Assembly: GCA_913009875.1 (NCBI GenBank)
Contig: CAJVYS010000020.1
Location: 1-36,028 of the forward strand
DNA: 36,028 bases
DNA from: an uncultured Gammaproteobacteria bacterium
GTDB lineage: Bacteria; Pseudomonadota; Gammaproteobacteria; SZUA-152
Direction of reading: 5' to 3'
Under the pieces are notes generated by a model. The model had not been told where the DNA came from, ran no database searches, and was given only the letters and a program-made list of their open reading frames with translations. The number at the start of each line of letters is the position of its first letter. Position 1 is the first letter of the stretch. This document shows positions 32,514 to 36,028 of the stretch, in pieces. A program made the position numbers and the translations under genes.

Positions 32514-32560
32514 CTAGTGTAGTGTCCTGAATGTGTATTATATTCAGGACGCTACACTAG
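32514..32560. repeat. CTAG-ended palindrome
   Basis: 19-base arms CTAGTGTAGTGTCCTGAAT (32514-32532) and its inverse (32542-32560) match at all but one base, around GTGTATTAT. The right CTAG supplies the TAG stop of the gene at 32557. No T-tract. Confidence 0.75.
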
Positions 32561-32751
32561 ACCATCGATATCAGCAGCACGACGAAGCCGATCACCAGGG
32601 CGACGGGGATGAGCAGGCTCATCCAGTCTTTCTCCTCCGCCTCTGCGCTGCGCTGAAAGGCGGCCTTGAGGCCGGGACGAAACCAGAAGATCAGCAGCAG
32701 GGCGAAGACGCCCAGCAGCAGCTTTTCCCAGGTTGCCATCGGATCCATCAT
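32557..32751 (-). CDS. Small membrane protein with two transmembrane segments
   Basis: 64 residues, two hydrophobic segments (LLLGVFALLLIFWF and LLIPVALVIGFVVLLISMV) joined by a charged loop (KAAFQRSAEAEEKDW). Family not recognised. Possible ATGs at 32751, 32748 and 32739; the first lies one base after the DAHP synthase stop (TAG-G-ATG), so translation is probably coupled to that gene. The TAG stop lies in the CTAG-ended palindrome. Confidence 0.7.
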   Translation of the reverse strand: MMDPMATWEKLLLGVFALLLIFWFRPGLKAAFQRSAEAEEKDWMSLLIPVALVIGFVVLLISMV

Positions 32752-32752
32752 C

Positions 32753-33814
32753 CTAGGTCTTGCGACGCTGGCGCACGGCGCTGGCCAGTTCACGCAGCAG
32801 CGGTTCGCTGTCATCCCAACTGATGCAGGCGTCGGTGATGCTCTGGCCGAACACCAGCTCCTGCCCCTCTTCCACGTTCTGCCGACCCGCCACCAGGTGG
32901 CTTTCGATCATGGCGCCCAGGATGTTGCGGTTGCCGGCGGCAATCTGGCCGGCCACGTCGCGGCCCACCTCGATCTGGCGTTGGTGCAGCTTGCGGCTGT
33001 TGGCATGGCTGAAGTCGATCATCAGGCGTGGTTGCAGACCGGCCTTTTCCATCTCTTTCACGGCCAGCTCGACGCTGGTGGCATCGTAGTTGGGTTCGCG
33101 CCCGCCACGCAGAATGATGTGGCAGTCTTCATTGCCGGTGGTGGCAAAGATGGCGGAGTGGCCGGCCTTGGTCAATGACAGGAAATAGTGTGGCTGACTG
33201 GCGGCCCTCACCGCGTCGATGGCGATCTTCAGCGTGCCGTCGGTGCCGTTCTTGAACCCCACCGGGCAGGACAGGCCGGAGGCCAGCTCACGGTGCGCCT
33301 GGCTTTCCGTGGTGCGCGCGCCGATGGCGCCCCAGCTGATCAGGTCGGAGATGTACTGCGGGGTGATCAGGTCGAGAAACTCGGTGCCCGCCGGTATGCC
33401 CAGGTTATTGATGTCCAGCAGCACCTTGCGCGCCAGTTTCAGGCCCTGGTTGATCTCGAAGCTGCCGTTGAGGTGCGGGTCGTTGATCAGTCCCTTCCAG
33501 CCCACGGTGGTGCGTGGCTTTTCGAAATAGATGCGCATCACGATGAGCAGGTCATCGGCCAATTCGTCGCGTAGTCGTTTCAGGCGCGTGGCGTATTCCA
33601 GTGCGGCCTGCGGGTCATGAATGGAGCAGGGACCGATGACCACCAGCAGGCGGTCGTCCTCGTGGTTGAGGATGCGGTGGATGGCCTGGCGGGTGGTGGC
33701 GGTGGTCTCTGCGGCCGTGTCGGAGATAGGATGCTCGGCGAGGACTTCGGCCGGGGCGACGACCTCTTTGATAGCCTTGATGCGCAGGTCGTCTGTTTCG
33801 TATTTCGTGGGCAT
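32753..33814 (-). CDS. 3-deoxy-7-phosphoheptulonate (DAHP) synthase, class I
   Basis: 353-residue enzyme of the AroF/G/H type. It joins phosphoenolpyruvate and erythrose 4-phosphate at the start of the shikimate pathway. VVIGPCSIHDPQAALEYA, MRIYFEKPRTTVGWKGLIND, GARTTESQAHRELASGLSCP, VGFKNGTDG and MIDFSHANSRK are family signatures. I chose the ATG at 33814 (MPTKYETDD): it gives the family length and lies downstream of a likely promoter whose -10 is at 33872-33877, whereas the ATG at 33868 would lie at the transcription start. It leads a two-gene operon with the small membrane protein. Confidence 0.95.
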   Translation of the reverse strand: MPTKYETDDLRIKAIKEVVAPAEVLAEHPISDTAAETTATTRQAIHRILNHEDDRLLVVIGPCSIHDPQAALEYATRLKRLRDELADDLLIVMRIYFEKPRTTVGWKGLINDPHLNGSFEINQGLKLARKVLLDINNLGIPAGTEFLDLITPQYISDLISWGAIGARTTESQAHRELASGLSCPVGFKNGTDGTLKIAIDAVRAASQPHYFLSLTKAGHSAIFATTGNEDCHIILRGGREPNYDATSVELAVKEMEKAGLQPRLMIDFSHANSRKLHQRQIEVGRDVAGQIAAGNRNILGAMIESHLVAGRQNVEEGQELVFGQSITDACISWDDSEPLLRELASAVRQRRKT

Positions 33815-33871
33815 GGGTTTGCTTATTTGGGCACGCGGTGCGCGCGGCGTGGGTTGTTGGGCTAACATACT

Positions 33872-33900
33872 ATTATCGCCGATTCGGGGCCCTGAGTCGA
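33872..33900 (-). promoter_or_regulatory. Promoter of the DAHP synthase gene
   Basis: On the minus strand TCGACT (33900-33895) and GATAAT (33877-33872) are separated by 17 bases. Transcription would start near 33866, supporting the start codon at 33814. Confidence 0.55.
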
Positions 33901-33935
33901 GGTGGAAGGTGGTTTGCGGCGGCTAAATCCGCACG

Positions 33936-33970
33936 AGTACTCCGTCAATATTACCTTGGAGGAGTACTAG
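33936..33970. repeat. CTAG-ended mini-palindrome, relative of the 317-bp element
   Basis: It starts GAGTACTCC and ends GGAGTACTAG. The last 29 bases (33942-33970) differ at two positions from the right end of the element at 3264-3580, so this is a minimal or deleted relative. The CTAG provides the TAG stop of the lipoprotein gene at 33967. Confidence 0.7.
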
Positions 33971-34377
33971 AATTTCGGCATGTCGCTCACCAGCCACCAG
34001 CGTTTTGCCTCTTCGTCATATTCCCACTTCTGCCGGTCGATGATTTTCCTCACGCGTGGTGAGTCTGCAAGGTGGTAGGAGATGCGGACCGTCTGTGTAT
34101 AACTCAGGTTGTCGGCGCCCATGTGGGTGTTGACGACCTTGTAGCTGGTGACCCGCAGACCCTTCAGCATTTCAGGCGGTTCCTCGCGATTGTCCTCCTC
34201 CCACCGGTGGAAGGCCCAGGCGGCGTCGAATTCTCCCCAACGGATGTCGCGTTTGTAGTTCTTCAGAGTGTTGTTGAGGCCGTCCACACGCTCGCTCTTG
34301 CTGATACTGGCGCAGGCGCTGAGCAAAAGGGCAGGCAGCAGTAGCCACAGGGCGTGTGTGTGGGCGAATTTGGACAT
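33967..34377 (-). CDS. Small lipoprotein
   Basis: 136 residues with signal peptide and lipobox LLSAC (Cys22), then a globular domain: LNNTLKNYKRDIRWGEFDAA, WEEDNREEPPEMLKGLRVTS, NLSYTQTVRISYHL and KWEYDEEAKRWWLVSDMPKF. The alternating strands and the terminal tryptophans suggest an NTF2-like fold, but I cannot name a family. I chose the ATG at 34377 with AGGA upstream over an in-frame ATG at 34434. It ends in a repeat that supplies its TAG stop. Confidence 0.78.
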   Translation of the reverse strand: MSKFAHTHALWLLLPALLLSACASISKSERVDGLNNTLKNYKRDIRWGEFDAAWAFHRWEEDNREEPPEMLKGLRVTSYKVVNTHMGADNLSYTQTVRISYHLADSPRVRKIIDRQKWEYDEEAKRWWLVSDMPKF

Positions 34378-34519
34378 GCAGGATTCCTGTTTGTGGCGAT
34401 GTGCGGTGGCCTCCTTATACCACAACAATCTCAAGTTCTCAGTGTGTTTGCCGCTGGGAGTGGCGTATACCCTGCCCTACAAACAGGCGGGGTCGCTAAA
34501 CATATCGCGGTAAAAACCA

Positions 34520-35767
34520 GTGAAAGCCAGTCCAGCGGACATCGATATTCTCTCCGGCTTGATTCCCTTCAACGGATGCAATGAGGATGAACTGATCGTG
34601 CTCGCCGACCATGCCTGGGTGATTAATGAGCGCAAGGGTTACGTATTTGCCGAGTTAGGCAGTACGGACGAATGGGATTACTACCTGTTGAAGGGCGCTC
34701 TGCACCTGGTATCGGGTGATGGCAAGGTGCTGGAAATCCGGGCCGGGACGGAGGCCGCCCGGCATCCGGTTGCCCATTTGCAGCCGCGCAAGTACACCAT
34801 TCGGGCGCAGACACCGGTGCAGTTTCTGCGCGTGCAGAAGGCATTACTGGCAAGCCTGAAATATGCGCCCAGCAGGCAGGTGTGCATGCTGGTGGAAGAT
34901 GATGAACATCACGGACTGAGCGTGCATCCCCTGTACACGGAAATCTACGATGACCTGATCAACGACCGCCTGGTCTTGCCCAGCCTGCCGGACATCGCCG
35001 TGAGGATTCGCCACCTGATCGACCGGGAAGAGGCCTCCGTGCAACAGATCGCCAAACTGGTGCAGACGGATCTCGCCATCAGCGCCAAACTGATGAAGAT
35101 CGCCAACGGCGCGCTTTATCACGGCCTGCAGCCCGTGGACAGCTGCCAGCAGGCCATTTCCCGGCTGGGGCTGGAATCCACCCGGAATCTGGTGGTGGGT
35201 TTCGTCCTGCGAAACCTGTTCAAAGAGAAAATCCACAACGCCTTACTGACCCGGCATGCCCAGCAATTATGGGAGCACAGCGTAGAGGTCGGCGCCATTG
35301 CCCAGGTGCTGGCGGAGGTGACGCCGGGGATGAGTCCGGATGAAGCCCTGCTGGTTGGCCTGCTGCATGACATCGGCGAACTGGTAATTCTTTCCTATGC
35401 CGAGAACTACCGGGAACTGGCCGAAGACCGTGCAGCCCTGGAGCGGATCATCGCCGAGCTAAAGGGCGAGCTGGGGGGAATAATTCTGCGTGAATGGGAT
35501 TTTTCAGAGGCCTTTGTCACCGCCGCGCAAGAGGCGGAGAAATGGTCTCGTGACCCGGCTCCGGAACCCGACTACTGCGATATCGCCATCGTTGCGCAAT
35601 TACACAGCTTTGTGGGTACGGCAAAGATGCAAGGCCTGCCCAATCTTGGCGAAGTGCCGGCCTTTTGCAAAATCGCCCACGGCGAGCTGACGCCGGAAAT
35701 GAGCATGAGGCTGCTGGATCAGGCCAAAGAGCAGATTTCAGAGGTCAGGCATCTGTTGATGGGTTAG
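34520..35767 (+). CDS. HDOD protein with cNMP-binding-like N-terminal domain
   Basis: 415 residues. The N-terminal 120 or so (LIPFNGCNEDELIVLADHAW, YYLLKGALHLVSGDGK, LQPRKYTIRAQTPVQFLRVQ) have the cyclic-nucleotide-binding beta-roll pattern. The phosphate-binding cassette is degenerate (GTEAARHPVAHLQPRKYTIR), so ligand binding is doubtful. An HDOD domain follows (about 145-340): LPSLPDIAVRIRHLIDREEA, ISAKLMKIANGALYHG and LLVGLLHDIGELVI. The HDIG here is complete, unlike in the protein at 30875. A regulatory role through protein contacts is likely. GTG start with weak ribosome site. Confidence 0.85.
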   Translation: MKASPADIDILSGLIPFNGCNEDELIVLADHAWVINERKGYVFAELGSTDEWDYYLLKGALHLVSGDGKVLEIRAGTEAARHPVAHLQPRKYTIRAQTPVQFLRVQKALLASLKYAPSRQVCMLVEDDEHHGLSVHPLYTEIYDDLINDRLVLPSLPDIAVRIRHLIDREEASVQQIAKLVQTDLAISAKLMKIANGALYHGLQPVDSCQQAISRLGLESTRNLVVGFVLRNLFKEKIHNALLTRHAQQLWEHSVEVGAIAQVLAEVTPGMSPDEALLVGLLHDIGELVILSYAENYRELAEDRAALERIIAELKGELGGIILREWDFSEAFVTAAQEAEKWSRDPAPEPDYCDIAIVAQLHSFVGTAKMQGLPNLGEVPAFCKIAHGELTPEMSMRLLDQAKEQISEVRHLLMG

Positions 35768-35864
35768 TACTTCATCAACTTAATATCCAAGTGGCGTGGG
35801 CACGCTTTATGTGTCCACGCGTCATTCATTTCCCATCACTGCTGTTCCATTAACTCCACATCGT

Positions 35865-35960
35865 CATACCGGATACCGGGTCAAGCCCGGCACAAGCTTT
35901 TTTGACCCGGTATCCAGTAAGCCGTTGAAACCGCTGGATTCCGGCCTACGCCGGAATGCC
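35865..35960. repeat. Mosaic of palindromic repeats
   Basis: GGATACCGGGTCAA (35871-35884) and its exact inverse (35902-35915), then ATTCCGGC-CTAC-GCCGGAAT (35938-35957). Both belong to the same broad family as the repeat at 17660-17733. The 261 bases after the last gene hold no other feature. Confidence 0.65.
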
Positions 35961-36028
35961 CAAAACGCTACGCGGGGCAGGCCCTGACGAGAGATGTTAT
36001 CGATATTCATGTCCCCAATGCTTCTGGG

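Noticed and set aside
32514-32560. Bidirectional terminator between the YbaK-type gene and the small membrane gene
   Set aside because: The hairpin is strong, but neither strand has a run of T after it, and the ends are CTAG as in the mobile palindromes.

Overview
The window is a chromosomal segment of a GC-rich gammaproteobacterium. The order Chromatiales, or a relative among sulfur or metal oxidisers, is my inference. Pointers are YcgL, fused RlmKL, ZapE, the ModABC layout, PEP-CTERM surface proteins, a class II (B12) ribonucleotide reductase, and many palindromic intergenic repeats. Most genes are housekeeping or stress genes in short operons. I saw no tRNA, rRNA, CRISPR array, transposase or integrase.

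Layout. 1-4450: a membrane-anchored patatin-like phospholipase, a small lipoprotein with an NrfJ-like domain, a 317-bp MITE-like element and nadC, all on the minus strand. 4450-5544: two palindromic repeats, an orphan TetR-type operator and a flavin reductase. 5554-8434: a lower-GC insert bounded by an exact 27-bp direct repeat of the 3' end of sulP. It holds an XRE regulator with a palindromic operator, an ankyrin lipoprotein, and two divergent PEP-CTERM genes. Each PEP-CTERM gene has a sigma-54-type promoter and a shared 18-bp upstream motif at the same distance. 8411-11813: SulP transporter and three poorly characterised genes. 11884-14403: modABC molybdate transporter. 14598-17439: DUF6164-like protein, truncated globin, multicopper oxidase lipoprotein. 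17773-21547 (minus): archease, RtcB RNA ligase and NrdJ, apparently one operon. 21685-23494: an HPF/cold-shock fusion and three small stress-type proteins. 23748-26944: dihaem cytochrome c, ZapE, a small lipoprotein, a ComFB-like protein and a PsiE-like protein. 27242-35767: RlmKL, peroxiredoxin, YcgL, two HDOD proteins, a YbaK-domain protein, a small membrane protein, DAHP synthase and a lipoprotein.

Three things stand out. First, the PEP-CTERM insert at the end of sulP with its matched promoter architecture. Second, a set of CTAG- or TAG-ended palindromes, five of which coincide with the TAG stop codon of an adjoining gene. Third, the RNA-repair genes (archease, RtcB) placed in line with a B12-dependent ribonucleotide reductase, next to a divergent ribosome-hibernation factor fused to a cold-shock domain.
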